64,000 nucleotides of DNA from Myxococcales bacterium (GTDB lineage Bacteria; Myxococcota_A; Polyangia; Polyangiales; Polyangiaceae). Where the stretch lies: contig JADJKB010000021.1 in assembly GCA_016706225.1 (NCBI GenBank), positions 558,001-622,000 on the forward strand. The letters are read 5' to 3'. Numbering within the stretch: the stretch's first letter is position 1; each line of letters starts with the position of its first letter. The notes under the pieces were generated by a model, which was given only the letters and a program-made list of their open reading frames with translations, searched no databases and was not told the DNA's origin. Of this stretch, positions 1 through 9,140 are shown in pieces. The position numbers and the translations under genes are program-made.

Positions 1-2
1 CG

Positions 3-1484
3 CGCATGAGTGAGCCCAGTGGCTCGGTGGCGCTGGGAAAATCATTGGGCGTGGCGGCGGTCGTGCAGCTGGAAATCAAGGGTCAGGGCAAGGACCTTTC
101 CGTCGCACTCAGGGTGCGCACCACCGCGGACGGCGACGTCGCCGAGAGCCATCAGTTTCGCGGCGACGGTGCCGCCGATCTGGCGAGCAAGATCCAGGAA
201 CGCGCCTGGAAACAACTCGGCAATAGCTTGTCGGCGGCAAGACTTCCGAACGGCGGAGGCAAACGCATCGTCGTCCTCGACCTGAGCGGCTCGAAGGCGA
301 GCACCGTCAAGAGCTACATCGTGAGGGCGGTGAAGCGAAGCAAGGATACGAAGGTCCTGTCCGACAAGGACACGAAGGGGCTCCTGCCGGCGAAGGACGC
401 GAGCGCCAAGGAACGCGCGGCCGCCGCTGCGTCGCTGCGCGCTCACGCCCTGATCGGGGGCGAGGTGAAGATCTCTGGAGGCTCGGCCAGTGTCGCGCTC
501 GCGCTGTACAACGGAAGCGACGGCGAGCTCATGACCGAGACGACCCTCAAGGGGGCGGGCCTCGCGGCGCTCGGCCGCACGCTCCAGAAGGATCTGGCGA
601 AAAAACTCGCGGGGCCACTGGGCGAGGCGACGGGGCCGATGTTGCCGGAGGAGCAACCCGGCGAAGAGACCGCGCAAGCGAGTGAGCCCGACGCCGCGCC
701 CGGCGAGGAAACGGACGCAACGGCGGATCCCGAACCCGAGACGGAATCCCCCATGCCGGGCTCCAAGCCGTCGGCCCTCGAGGTTGGCCTCGGCATGCGG
801 GCCTTCGCGCGCAACTTTCGTTACACGGACGACCTGTTCGGTGTGCTCCGCTCGTACAAGCTGGGCGCGGCCCCGGCCGGCATGTTGTGGCTGCGCTGGT
901 ATCCGGCCGCACACTTCATGGGCGGCGTCCCGGCCCACCTCGGCATTGCCGCGGCGTACGAACAAGGCTTCGCGTTGAAGAGCCGGGACCCGAGCGGGCA
1001 GAGTTATTCGACCATGATGCGCGAGTGGTTCGTGGGCGTTCGCGGGCGCGTGCCGCTCGACGTACACGAAGCCGGCGTTCAGCTGACCTACGGCAACCAC
1101 AGCTTCCGGGTCGATGACTCGCCCTCGAACCCCCTCGTTCCCAACACGTCGTACGAGTACGCGCGCATCGGCATCGATGGCCGCGTGCGGGTCTCGCGGG
1201 TCTCCATCGGCGCCGAGCTCGGCCATCGTTTCGTGCTCGGCGCTGGCGAAATCGCGACCCGCAACTGGTTCCCTCACGCCAGGGCGAGCGGCTTCGACGC
1301 GGGCGTGCGCGCGGGCTATGAGCTCTTCACCGGCTTCGAGCTGATGGCCGGCTTCGACTTCCGGCGGTATGCCCTGAGCATGAACCCGAAGCCGGGTGAG
1401 GCGAACATCGCGGGCGGCGCAATCGACGAGTACTTCGGTGGCTGGGGCGGAGTTTCTTATCGCATCGATGGTGAGAGCCGCTGA
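3..1484 (+). CDS. Exported protein with C-terminal outer-membrane barrel (5' partial)
   Basis: The frame is open to the left edge of the window. The first visible ATG (base 6) is not followed by a signal peptide, although the C-terminal half looks exported, so the true start is probably outside the window. Counting from that ATG, residues 1-200 form a Lys/Ser-rich alpha/beta region, residues 205-255 an acidic Pro/Glu linker, and residues 255-492 alternate aromatic and polar residues with Gly turns, as in outer-membrane beta-barrels. I recognise no named family. The next gene starts 44 bases downstream on the same strand and is also exported, so an envelope role is the reasonable inference. 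Confidence 0.6.
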   Translation, partial: RMSEPSGSVALGKSLGVAAVVQLEIKGQGKDLSVALRVRTTADGDVAESHQFRGDGAADLASKIQERAWKQLGNSLSAARLPNGGGKRIVVLDLSGSKASTVKSYIVRAVKRSKDTKVLSDKDTKGLLPAKDASAKERAAAAASLRAHALIGGEVKISGGSASVALALYNGSDGELMTETTLKGAGLAALGRTLQKDLAKKLAGPLGEATGPMLPEEQPGEETAQASEPDAAPGEETDATADPEPETESPMPGSKPSALEVGLGMRAFARNFRYTDDLFGVLRSYKLGAAPAGMLWLRWYPAAHFMGGVPAHLGIAAAYEQGFALKSRDPSGQSYSTMMREWFVGVRGRVPLDVHEAGVQLTYGNHSFRVDDSPSNPLVPNTSYEYARIGIDGRVRVSRVSIGAELGHRFVLGAGEIATRNWFPHARASGFDAGVRAGYELFTGFELMAGFDFRRYALSMNPKPGEANIAGGAIDEYFGGWGGVSYRIDGESR

Positions 1485-1527
1485 CGTGATTGACGGAGCG
1501 GCGAGACTGCGGGAAAAGGCCCGACCC

Positions 1528-2877
1528 ATGCGCCCGCTCCTGCGCGCGTTGCTCGCATTCTCGGCGTTCACGCTGCTGTCTGCGATCGCCACACCGGCGA
1601 GCGCCTACACCTGGATGATCCGTCACGGTTACGGCGGCTGCACCACTTGCCACGCCGACCCGTCGGGGGGTGAGCTCTTGACCCGCTACGGGCGCGCGCA
1701 GAGCGACCTGCTCCTGCGCATGCGCTACGGGTCCGACAGCGTCTCAGCCGCCGCGAGTCAGACGGAAAAACCCAAGGACGACTCCTTCGACTCCTTCGAC
1801 GACGACTTCAGCGTCGACGAGAAGGCGAAAAAACCCGCGAAACCCGCGACCAAACCCAGCGCTGAATCCACCGAGTCGGGTCCGAGCTCGAGTTCCGGGT
1901 TCCTGTGGGGCCTGTTCGAGCAGCCCGACTGGTTGCTCCTCGGCGGCAGCTTGCGGGCAGCCGCACTGCTCCGGGGCGGACAGGTCCGAGTCTTTCCGAT
2001 GCAGGACGACTTCTACGGTCAGCTGAAGCTCGGGCCGGTGCGGGTCGCCGGGAGCATCGGCGCCGCGAAGGTCAAGGCGAGCTCACCGCACGCGCGGGCC
2101 GCCCAGGTGACGACCAATCAAGGCAACGAGATAAACCTTATCTCGCGCACCCACTGGGTCGGGCTCGATCTGGGTGATCGCGGTGATCTCTTGCTGCGCG
2201 CCGGGCGCATGAACCTGCCGTTCGGCATCCGGATGAGCGAACACCTGATGTGGGTGCGCGAGGGCACGCGAACCGACCGAGAGTCCGATCAGCAACACGG
2301 TGTCGCTCTCGCCTACAGCGGCATGAACGTGCGCGCCGAGGTGATGGCCATCGCCGGCAACTACCAGGTCAACCCCGACAAGTACCGCGAGCGCGGCTAC
2401 AGCGCGACGGTCGAGGTTCTGGCGGCAAAGTCCGTGGCCGCAGGCGTCAGCAGCCTCGTCACGGTCGCCCAGGCGGATCGCGTTTCGCTGGAGCAAGCCA
2501 AGACCTTGCGGGGTGCCCACGGCGCGTTCGCCCGATTTGCGCCCACGCAACCCGTCGTCGTGCTGCTCGAGGCGGACGCACTGCACGCGACCCGCCGTGA
2601 CCTCGGCTACGTCGGCTTTGCCCAGCTCGACTACGAGCTCGTCCAGGGGCTGCACGTCGGCGGGACCGGCGAGGCGCTGGACATCGGCTACGAAAAAACC
2701 GCCGGCAGCATCGCCGGCATCGACACCCCTCGCACCGTCGGCGTGGGCAAACCGCGTTTCGGCGGCTGGCTGACCGCCGACTGGTTCTTCCTGCCCCACT
2801 GTGATCTGCGCGTCGACGCCATCTTGCGCCAAGAGAGCGCGTTCAGCTTGCTCGCTCAGCTCCACGTCTTCCTGTGA
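1528..2877 (+). CDS. Exported single-CxxCH protein with predicted outer-membrane barrel
   Basis: 449 aa. The ATG at 1528 is chosen because it opens a clean Sec signal peptide (basic MRPLLR, hydrophobic stretch, cut near ASA-Y at about residue 24). An upstream in-frame start would lie inside the previous gene. A single haem-type motif, CTTCH, follows shortly after the signal, then a Ser/Asp/Lys-rich linker, then about 300 residues of amphipathic strands ending in an aromatic residue (HVFL), typical of a barrel. One covalent haem plus a barrel suggests an outer-membrane redox or porin-like protein, but electron transfer is inferred only. The next gene, also CxxCH-bearing, begins 5 bases after the stop, so the two are likely co-transcribed. 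Confidence 0.62.
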   Translation: MRPLLRALLAFSAFTLLSAIATPASAYTWMIRHGYGGCTTCHADPSGGELLTRYGRAQSDLLLRMRYGSDSVSAAASQTEKPKDDSFDSFDDDFSVDEKAKKPAKPATKPSAESTESGPSSSSGFLWGLFEQPDWLLLGGSLRAAALLRGGQVRVFPMQDDFYGQLKLGPVRVAGSIGAAKVKASSPHARAAQVTTNQGNEINLISRTHWVGLDLGDRGDLLLRAGRMNLPFGIRMSEHLMWVREGTRTDRESDQQHGVALAYSGMNVRAEVMAIAGNYQVNPDKYRERGYSATVEVLAAKSVAAGVSSLVTVAQADRVSLEQAKTLRGAHGAFARFAPTQPVVVLLEADALHATRRDLGYVGFAQLDYELVQGLHVGGTGEALDIGYEKTAGSIAGIDTPRTVGVGKPRFGGWLTADWFFLPHCDLRVDAILRQESAFSLLAQLHVFL

Positions 2878-2882
2878 CCGCC

Positions 2883-3374
2883 ATGACCCGGAACTCAAAA
2901 CACTGGCTCGTCCTCATCGGCGCGATGACGTTCTCTGGCCTCCACGCCGGGTCTGCTCGGGCCTCCGACAGCTACCCGCAGAAGGTGCAGACCGCAGCAG
3001 GCTCACCCTGCCCGCCGCCGTGCACGGTCTGCCACTTGACGACCAACGGCGGCACGGGAACCGCTCTCAAGCCGTTCGCAGAGTCGATGATCGACTTCGG
3101 CGGACTCGAGGGCGAAGACGCGGACCTCGTTGCTCCCGCGGTCCAGTCGCTGAGGGACGAACAGATCGACAGCGACGGGGACGGCGTGAGCGACATCGAC
3201 GAGCTGGCGGCCGGTCGGGATCCCAACGTCACGGGCGAAGGCGAGCTGTGTGGACCCACCTACGGTTGTGGTGCGCGCGTCGAGCCCGAGGGTCCCATCG
3301 ATGGCTACGCCATTGCCGCAGCGCTCGCCGCAGTCGCGCTGCTCGTCGGCCGCTGGCGAAGTGGCGCGCGCTGA
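2883..3374 (+). CDS. Small exported CxxCH protein with calcium-type repeat and C-terminal anchor
   Basis: 163 aa from the ATG at 2883; a GTG at 2874 overlapping the previous stop is possible. It has a Sec signal (LIGAMTFSGLHAGSARA), then a cysteine cluster CPPPCTVCH with one haem-type CxxCH, then DSDGDGVSDIDE, a thrombospondin type-3-like calcium-binding loop of the kind found in many delta-proteobacterial surface proteins. The tail has YGCGARV, a hydrophobic segment and terminal arginines, which resembles the MYXO-CTERM class of sorting signals. It is 5 bases downstream of another CxxCH protein. The substrate or partner is unknown. Confidence 0.6.
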   Translation: MTRNSKHWLVLIGAMTFSGLHAGSARASDSYPQKVQTAAGSPCPPPCTVCHLTTNGGTGTALKPFAESMIDFGGLEGEDADLVAPAVQSLRDEQIDSDGDGVSDIDELAAGRDPNVTGEGELCGPTYGCGARVEPEGPIDGYAIAAALAAVALLVGRWRSGAR

Positions 3375-3573
3375 GCGCGTGAGTGGTGAAGTGACGTTTG
3401 ACTCCACGCACAAGCCGGCTGTCTTGGCCTCGTGATGTGCGCGCATGTGTGCTCCTAGTGGTGCCTCGGTGCGCGTCAGCGTCCGACTTGATTGACGTCA
3501 TTTCGGGAGTCCCGTAGCGTCAACTAGTCTGGTGGGCTGTTTTTCTTGGCTCGCCACATCGGAGGACACTCGG

Positions 3574-5931
3574 ATGCGACGACCCAATCGGTCTGAACAC
3601 GGCGCAGCCTGGCTCTCGACGACGCGGCTCGTCGCGTTGGTCGTGGCGACCGGGGCTGGCCTCTCCGGCTCGGGTTGCAGCAGCGACCCGGATCCAATCG
3701 GCAAGGGCGGCGCCGGCGGCACCGGAACCACGGGGCAGTGCCTCAGCTCCCGGGAGTACTTCGCGGAGAAGCTGTGGGCGCCGGTCCTGAACAAGGTGTG
3801 TGTGAAGTGTCACGCCCCCGACGGTGTCGCGACCGAAGAGGGCTCGGAGTTGTTGCTCCTACCGTCGGCGTACCCGGGGTTCCTGGACGCGAATCTGGAG
3901 AGCGTGGTGGCGCTCGCCAACACCGAGGTCGACGGCCAGAGCAAACTCTTGCAGAAGCCGCTCGGCGGCCTGAAACACGGCGGCGGAAAACAGCTCGAGC
4001 CAGACAGCGCCGAGTACAAAGCCCTCGAACAGTTCGTTAAGACCCTGCCAGCGCTGGAAAAGTGCGTCGGACAGGGCTCGGCGATGTCCTTCGACGACGT
4101 CGCACAGCTCGACGCCTTGAAGACGCTTCGCAAGGCTACGCTGGAGCTTGCGGGTCGCCTGCCGAACCCGGACGAAATTCAGGCGGTGGTCGCCGGGGGA
4201 GAAGCGGCGCTCGGTCCCGCGCTGATGGAGGTGATGAAAGAGGACGCCTTCTACGACCGCATCAAGGAGATCTTCAACGACCTCTACTTGACTGATCGGT
4301 ACATGGGGTACTCGAGCTACGCGCCGAACCTGCTGAACAAAACCCACTACCCGAACGCCGGAACGGCCTGGTTCGACAACCTCGCCGACGCCGAAAAGGT
4401 GAAGGCAAATCGCGCGCTCGCCCGGGAGCCCCTCGAGCTCGTCGCGCACATCGTCAAGAACGACAAGCCGTTCACCGACGTCGTCGCCGCGAACTACACG
4501 GTGATGAACCCGTACTCGGCCAAGATCTACAACGCCAAGCTCACATTCAAGAACCCGAACGACGAGAATGACTTCCAGGAGGGCCAGATCATCGCCTTCG
4601 GCGACACCACCAAGGGTGAGCCGGCGCAGATGAACATTCCCCACGCCGGCGTGCTGACGAGCCCGATTTGGTTGAATCGTTTCCCGACCACGCCCACGAA
4701 CCGGAACCGGCACCGCGCGCGCATGATCTTGAAGCTGTTCTTGGCGACGGACATCTTGCGCATCGCCGAGCGCCCCATCGACCCGACCTTGTCGACGGCG
4801 TATCCGAACCCGACCCGCGAGGACAAGAGCTGCAACGTCTGCCACCGTATGCTCGACCCCATCGCGGGGTCGTTCCAGAAGTTCGACGACAACGACCAGG
4901 AGAAGTACGAGCCGGGCAACACCTGGCACCAGGAGATGTTCCCGCCGGGTTACGGCAAAGAGGTGATGGCGACCAGCGACTACGCGACGGCCCTGCCCTG
5001 GCTCGCCGAACACGTCGTCGCCGACCCGCGCTTCTCTCTGTCCGCCGTCTACACCATGTACACGGCGCTCACCGGGCAGAACGCGCTCGAGTATCCACCG
5101 GACGCCGCCGCTGCCACGTTCACGCAAGATCTGGCCGCATGGAGCGCTCAGGACGCGCTCTTCCGCCGCATCGGCGACACCTTCGTGAAGGAGAACTTCA
5201 ACTTGAAGGTGGTCGTCCGAGAGATCGTGCTGTCCCCCTACTTCCGCGGCCACAACACCAAGGTCGACGTCTCGGCTGACCGGAGCGCGGAGCTGGCCGG
5301 CGTCGGCACCGGCCGCCTGATCATCCCCGAGGTGATGTCGCGGAAGATCCGCGCGATCACCGGCCTGCCCTGGGGCAAGGGTGTGGGTTATTACAAGACC
5401 GACTACCTGGGCTCGGACTACCGCATCCTCTATGGCGGCATCGATTCCGACGACGTGACCCAGCGCCTCTCATCACCGAACGGGGTCATGGCCAATGTCG
5501 GCTGGCGCATGGCGAACGAGGTGGCGTGCCAGACCACGGCCTGGGACCTGTCGATCGACGACACGTCGCAGCGCTTCCTGTTCCCCTACGTGGATGTGAA
5601 GGACACGCCGGAGTCGAACGCCACCGCGATCAAGAAGAACATCCAGTACCTGCACGCCCACATACTGGGCGAGGCCCTGGAGCTTGGGGACCCGGAGCTG
5701 GAGCGGACCTACAAACTCTTCGTCGAGACTCGCGACGAAGGCAAAGCCGCCATCACCGCCAAGAGCTTGACCGAGGATCTCGTGTACTCCTGCCGAGCGC
5801 GCAAGAACCCCTACACCGATGCGGACCTACCCACCGCCGACCGTCTGGAGAAGGATCCAGATTACACGGTGCGAGCTTGGATGGCCGTCATCACCTACCT
5901 CTTGTCCGACTTCCACTTCTTGTACGAGTGA
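3574..5931 (+). CDS. DUF1592/DUF1588-type lipoprotein with two CxxCH motifs
   Basis: 785 aa. The ATG at 3574 is preceded at a good distance by GGAGGA (3561-3566) and opens a lipoprotein signal ending LSGSGCSS. Residues about 50-80 hold CVKCHAPDG, a planctomycete-type cytochrome c motif. Near residue 425 is CNVCHRMLDPIAGSFQKFD, the characteristic DUF1588 signature (C-x2-CH then DP and FD). The rest matches the DUF1592-family layout of large periplasmic or outer-membrane proteins usually encoded beside DUF1501 or DUF1552 proteins. That is the arrangement here: the next gene starts 11 bases downstream. The biochemical role of the family is not established. Confidence 0.75.
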   Translation: MRRPNRSEHGAAWLSTTRLVALVVATGAGLSGSGCSSDPDPIGKGGAGGTGTTGQCLSSREYFAEKLWAPVLNKVCVKCHAPDGVATEEGSELLLLPSAYPGFLDANLESVVALANTEVDGQSKLLQKPLGGLKHGGGKQLEPDSAEYKALEQFVKTLPALEKCVGQGSAMSFDDVAQLDALKTLRKATLELAGRLPNPDEIQAVVAGGEAALGPALMEVMKEDAFYDRIKEIFNDLYLTDRYMGYSSYAPNLLNKTHYPNAGTAWFDNLADAEKVKANRALAREPLELVAHIVKNDKPFTDVVAANYTVMNPYSAKIYNAKLTFKNPNDENDFQEGQIIAFGDTTKGEPAQMNIPHAGVLTSPIWLNRFPTTPTNRNRHRARMILKLFLATDILRIAERPIDPTLSTAYPNPTREDKSCNVCHRMLDPIAGSFQKFDDNDQEKYEPGNTWHQEMFPPGYGKEVMATSDYATALPWLAEHVVADPRFSLSAVYTMYTALTGQNALEYPPDAAAATFTQDLAAWSAQDALFRRIGDTFVKENFNLKVVVREIVLSPYFRGHNTKVDVSADRSAELAGVGTGRLIIPEVMSRKIRAITGLPWGKGVGYYKTDYLGSDYRILYGGIDSDDVTQRLSSPNGVMANVGWRMANEVACQTTAWDLSIDDTSQRFLFPYVDVKDTPESNATAIKKNIQYLHAHILGEALELGDPELERTYKLFVETRDEGKAAITAKSLTEDLVYSCRARKNPYTDADLPTADRLEKDPDYTVRAWMAVITYLLSDFHFLYE

Positions 5932-5942
5932 GGGAGACCGCC

Positions 5943-7270
5943 ATGCAACGACGAAGCTTCTTGAAAGCAGCCGCGCTCGCGGGCCTCGCCATCTCGGCCC
6001 CCGTCATCACCCGGGATGCCGGGGCCTCCGCGCCCTACGGCGGCCCCTTCTACATCATGGTCAACGCGGGCGGCGGTTGGGACCCGACGTTCATGTTCAA
6101 CCCAACTCTGAACCAGAACCACAACCGGCTCTACACGGAGATCAAGAAGATCGGGAACATCTCCTACGCGCCGATCCCCCTCGATCTCGCCGCGATGGGA
6201 CTGGACACGACCACGGGCTACGACCCTACTTGATGGACAACGAGGCGTTCCTGACCAAGCTTGGCAGCAAGCTCACGGTCCTGAACGGCGTCGACACCTC
6301 GACCAACAACCACGACGCGGGCAACCGCACCATGTGGTCCGGGCGGATCTCCGAAGGGTATCCGACGCTCGGGGCGTTGATCGCCGGGGTGCGCGCGCCG
6401 GACAAACCCATGGCCTTCATCTCGAGCGGCGGTTACGACTCGACCCAGAACATCGTGCCGCTGACGCGCGTCAGCAGCGTCGCGACACTGAAGAAGGTCG
6501 CCTTCCCCAACGTCGTCGACCCCAACAACCTGGCGGGCGACAAGTACCACACCCAAGGCACCTTCGATCGCATCGCGGCAGCACAGGCGGCGCGCATCGC
6601 GTCACTCCGCGAGCGCCAACGCCTGCCCACGATCCAGCGTTCGATGAGCGGCTTGCTGACGGCGCGCGTGTCCGAGAACGAGCTGCAGAACCTGCAGATC
6701 CCGACGAGTTTGGTCGATCTGCCGGGCAACCAGCTGAACGACCTCGAGCGCATGCTGCAGCAAGCGCAGCTCGCGATCGCTGCCTTCAAGTCGGGCCTGG
6801 CTGTAGCAGCCAACGTGAGCCTAGGCGGCTTCGACACCCACGGCAGTCACGACATCAATCAGCGCCGACAGCTGGCGAAGTTCCTGTACGCTTTGTCGTT
6901 CATCAACGACGAGGCCGCTGCCAATGGCCTCGGCAACAAGATCGTGGTGCTCGCAGCCAGCGATTTCGGCCGCGGCCCTCACTACAACGCCACCAACACC
7001 ACCGCCGGCAAGGACCATTGGTCCATCACCAGCTTCCTGGCGATGGGCCCTGGCATCGCAGGCAACCGGGCCATCGGCGGGACCACCGAAGACGCGCAAA
7101 AGCCCAAGAACATCGACCCCAATTCGCTGGCGGTGGTGGACGGGGACGCGGGGGTTCGGCTGCGGCCGGAGCACATTCACCGTGCGCTCCGCAATGTGGC
7201 TCAGGTCGCCGGCACCGAGCTCGACAAACAGTTCCAGCTGCCGGGAGAGGATCTCCCGCTATTTGGCTGA
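5943..7270 (+). pseudogene. DUF1501 family Tat-exported protein, frameshifted
   Basis: The ATG at 5943 starts a twin-arginine-type signal (MQRRSFLKAAALAGL) and the reading frame runs to a TGA at 6231-6233. The family continues without a gap in the -1 frame (GYDP then YLMDNEAFLTK) to a TGA at 7268-7270. One C appears to be missing in the run at 6222-6226; restoring it gives one uninterrupted protein of about 440 aa. The C-terminal part has the DUF1501 hallmark, SDFGRGPHYN followed by a GKDHW segment and MGPGIAG. This is either a recent inactivation or a sequencing error in a homopolymer. The gene sits immediately downstream of the DUF1588-type lipoprotein, its usual partner. Confidence 0.75.
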
Positions 7271-7286
7271 TACAGTCGCTCTCCGC

Positions 7287-7895
7287 ATGCCACGTCTGGG
7301 CTCGACGCTCTCGGTTCTGGGACTGCTCCTCGCGGGGTCGTGTGGACCGGGGGAAATCAGCGACACGGTGAACTCCGGCGGTACGCCAGGCGTTGGCGCG
7401 GCGGGCGGTGAGGGCGGCGGCGGCGGGGGCGTGGCCGGTATCGGACCTTGCCCGGACGTGCTGTGCAAGAACGCTGCGGGCGAGCTGGTCGCCGGAACGT
7501 GCGAGACCGGCAAGGTTTGTCCCGACGGTTACGAGTTGGTTGGCGGTGCGGGCTACGGCGGCTCCGGCGCAAGCGGCGGCACGACCAGCGGCGGGGGCGG
7601 CGGCAGCAGCGGCACGGGTGGCACCAAAGCCGATGCCTCGACCGGAGGAACCGGCGGCACCAGCACGGACGGCGGCAAGGACGCTTCGAGCGGAGGAACC
7701 GGCGGCACGACCGGTGGTGGCGGCACGACTGGCGGGACCGGCGGCACCAGCACGACCGGTGGCACCGGCGGTACGAGCACAACCGGCGGGACCGGCGGCA
7801 CCAGCACGACCGGCGGCACCGGCGGCACGTCCGCAACGGGCGGGAGCGGCGGAAGCTCCACTGGTGGCTCACCCAGCGACGCCGGACCGGGCTGA
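7287..7895 (+). CDS. Small lipoprotein with Gly/Thr-rich repeat tail
   Basis: 202 aa. The ATG at 7287, 16 bases after the DUF1501 stop, opens a lipoprotein signal ending LLLAGSCGP. A short cysteine-bearing core follows (CPDVLCKN and CETGKVCPDG at about residues 55-80). The remaining two-thirds is low-complexity Gly/Thr/Ser, including five 9-residue GGTGGTSTT-type units. Such tails act as flexible surface spacers in Polyangia lipoproteins, and no catalytic function is evident. A possible -10-like TACAGT lies at 7272-7277. Confidence 0.65.
   Translation: MPRLGSTLSVLGLLLAGSCGPGEISDTVNSGGTPGVGAAGGEGGGGGGVAGIGPCPDVLCKNAAGELVAGTCETGKVCPDGYELVGGAGYGGSGASGGTTSGGGGGSSGTGGTKADASTGGTGGTSTDGGKDASSGGTGGTTGGGGTTGGTGGTSTTGGTGGTSTTGGTGGTSTTGGTGGTSATGGSGGSSTGGSPSDAGPG
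7731..7865 (+). repeat. Five tandem 27-bp units coding for GGTGGTSTT
   Basis: Units start at 7731, 7758, 7785, 7812 and 7839. The first and third are identical over 27 bases; the others differ mostly at third codon positions, and the last two have diverged in sequence. The array lies in frame inside the lipoprotein tail, so gain or loss of a unit changes tail length by nine residues without a frameshift. Confidence 0.85.
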
Positions 7896-7896
7896 G

Positions 7897-9117
7897 CTAG
7901 CGGACGTCGACCAAGAACAGATCCATCGGTTCGTCGGTGCCCGCCACGAGCACGCGCGGGTGGTGCGGAAACACGAAGTTGCCGAACAGCGGGCTGTGAG
8001 CCGCGAAGCGCACTTTTGCGCGCTCGAGATCGTAGGCGTAGAGCCCGCTTCGGCTTCCGATGGTCAGCAGCTTGGCGCCCGGCGAAAGCGCAAACAAGCT
8101 GCCGCTCTGGGCCTTTGCACCTCGAAGACGGCGCACCGTTAGAGTCTCGAAGTCGACCAGCGCGAAGCTCGAGTAGACCCCGTCGGAGCTCTCCGCGAAC
8201 GTGACCATCGCGTGGGAGCCGCTGCTTTCGAAGACAATCCGCTCGCTGGTCGGGCGACTCCAGACCCGTTCCGTACGCTCGTCGGTGTGGCGCACACACA
8301 CCAAGCCCGCACTGCTGCCGATGCAGCTGCGGTTTCCGGCGCCGGACAGCGTCGCGCCCTTGGCCGGAGGGGCGAGCGGTCGTACGGCGCCGGTACGTCC
8401 GTCGAGGTACCAACGTTTGTCGTAGCTCTCGACCAACCAGCTCGCCCCGTCATTCGAGGCGTAGCAGTACTCGGCGTCACGCAGCGCGCCCAGCGCGGTG
8501 GGCGCCGGAGCGTCGAGCGCCCAGCGCCAGAAGCGTGCCTTCTCGTCCTTCGATGACTCGTGAAATACAATCGTGCTCGCGCCCGAGAAGCGCGCGGCGC
8601 AGATGTCCCCCGTGTGCTTTGCCAGCGTTCGGCCCGTCGCGACGTCGAGCACCACGAGATCCGAGGTGCTCCAGATCAAGACCTTCGAGCCGTCGTCGGA
8701 GAACACGGCGCTCGGGACCCAGACCGAATGAGAGATCCCCTTGGGAAAGGCCGGTGTGATCAGGAGGGCAGTGTTGTTCGGACCGTCGATGACCCAGCTC
8801 TTGGTGTCTGGCGACAACGCGTAGATCGCCGTCCGATCGGCGAGCTTTTTCGGCTTCAGTGTGGCCCCCGCGCTGAACTGGATCGTCGGAGCTTCATGAA
8901 AGCTCACCTCGCTGGGTTTCAGCGCTGGCCCGCTGATGGGCTCGGCGACCGGGGGCGCGCTCGCTGCCTCGCTTGGTGCTGCCGCGGAAGCCTGCGTGAG
9001 CGACGGCCCCGCTGCTGGCACCACGGGGCGGACCCCGACATGCTGCTCGGTACAGGTAGCGAGCAGGATGGGAGCGGACAGCGTCAGAGCGGCAAGCGCC
9101 TGAGTCGAACCTCGCAC
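7897..9117 (-). CDS. Beta-propeller-like lipoprotein
   Basis: 406 aa from a GTG at 9117. A TTG at 9156 is also possible but would overlap the kinase gene by 16 bases and gives a poorer signal peptide. The signal is hydrophobic and ends at ILLATC, a lipobox-like site. After an Ala/Pro-rich spacer the protein consists of repeated strands around phrases such as ALSPDTKSW, FSDDGSKVLIWS and LFALSPGAKLLTIGS, the WD40/PD40 blade pattern. It lies directly downstream of the Ser/Thr kinase on the same strand, so it may be an output or sensor partner (inference). It is convergent with the preceding lipoprotein, with a 1-base gap. Confidence 0.6.
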   Translation of the reverse strand: MRGSTQALAALTLSAPILLATCTEQHVGVRPVVPAAGPSLTQASAAAPSEAASAPPVAEPISGPALKPSEVSFHEAPTIQFSAGATLKPKKLADRTAIYALSPDTKSWVIDGPNNTALLITPAFPKGISHSVWVPSAVFSDDGSKVLIWSTSDLVVLDVATGRTLAKHTGDICAARFSGASTIVFHESSKDEKARFWRWALDAPAPTALGALRDAEYCYASNDGASWLVESYDKRWYLDGRTGAVRPLAPPAKGATLSGAGNRSCIGSSAGLVCVRHTDERTERVWSRPTSERIVFESSGSHAMVTFAESSDGVYSSFALVDFETLTVRRLRGAKAQSGSLFALSPGAKLLTIGSRSGLYAYDLERAKVRFAAHSPLFGNFVFPHHPRVLVAGTDEPMDLFLVDVR

Positions 9118-9140
9118 GCGGCCCCCCGGCGAAGAGCGGC

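Noticed and set aside
42..1592. Long open frame antisense to the first gene
   Set aside because: High GC gives long antisense frames; composition is Arg/His/Val-rich shadow sequence and the plus-strand product is convincing.
3490..3505. TGACGTCA palindrome upstream of the DUF1588 gene as an operator
   Set aside because: An 8-bp palindrome alone is expected by chance in this much DNA; no second copy.
3859..5253. 464-codon antisense frame within the DUF1588 gene
   Set aside because: Shadow of a well-supported gene; no domain or ribosome site.
7731..7865. Tandem repeats as a CRISPR array
   Set aside because: Units are contiguous, coding, and have no spacers.
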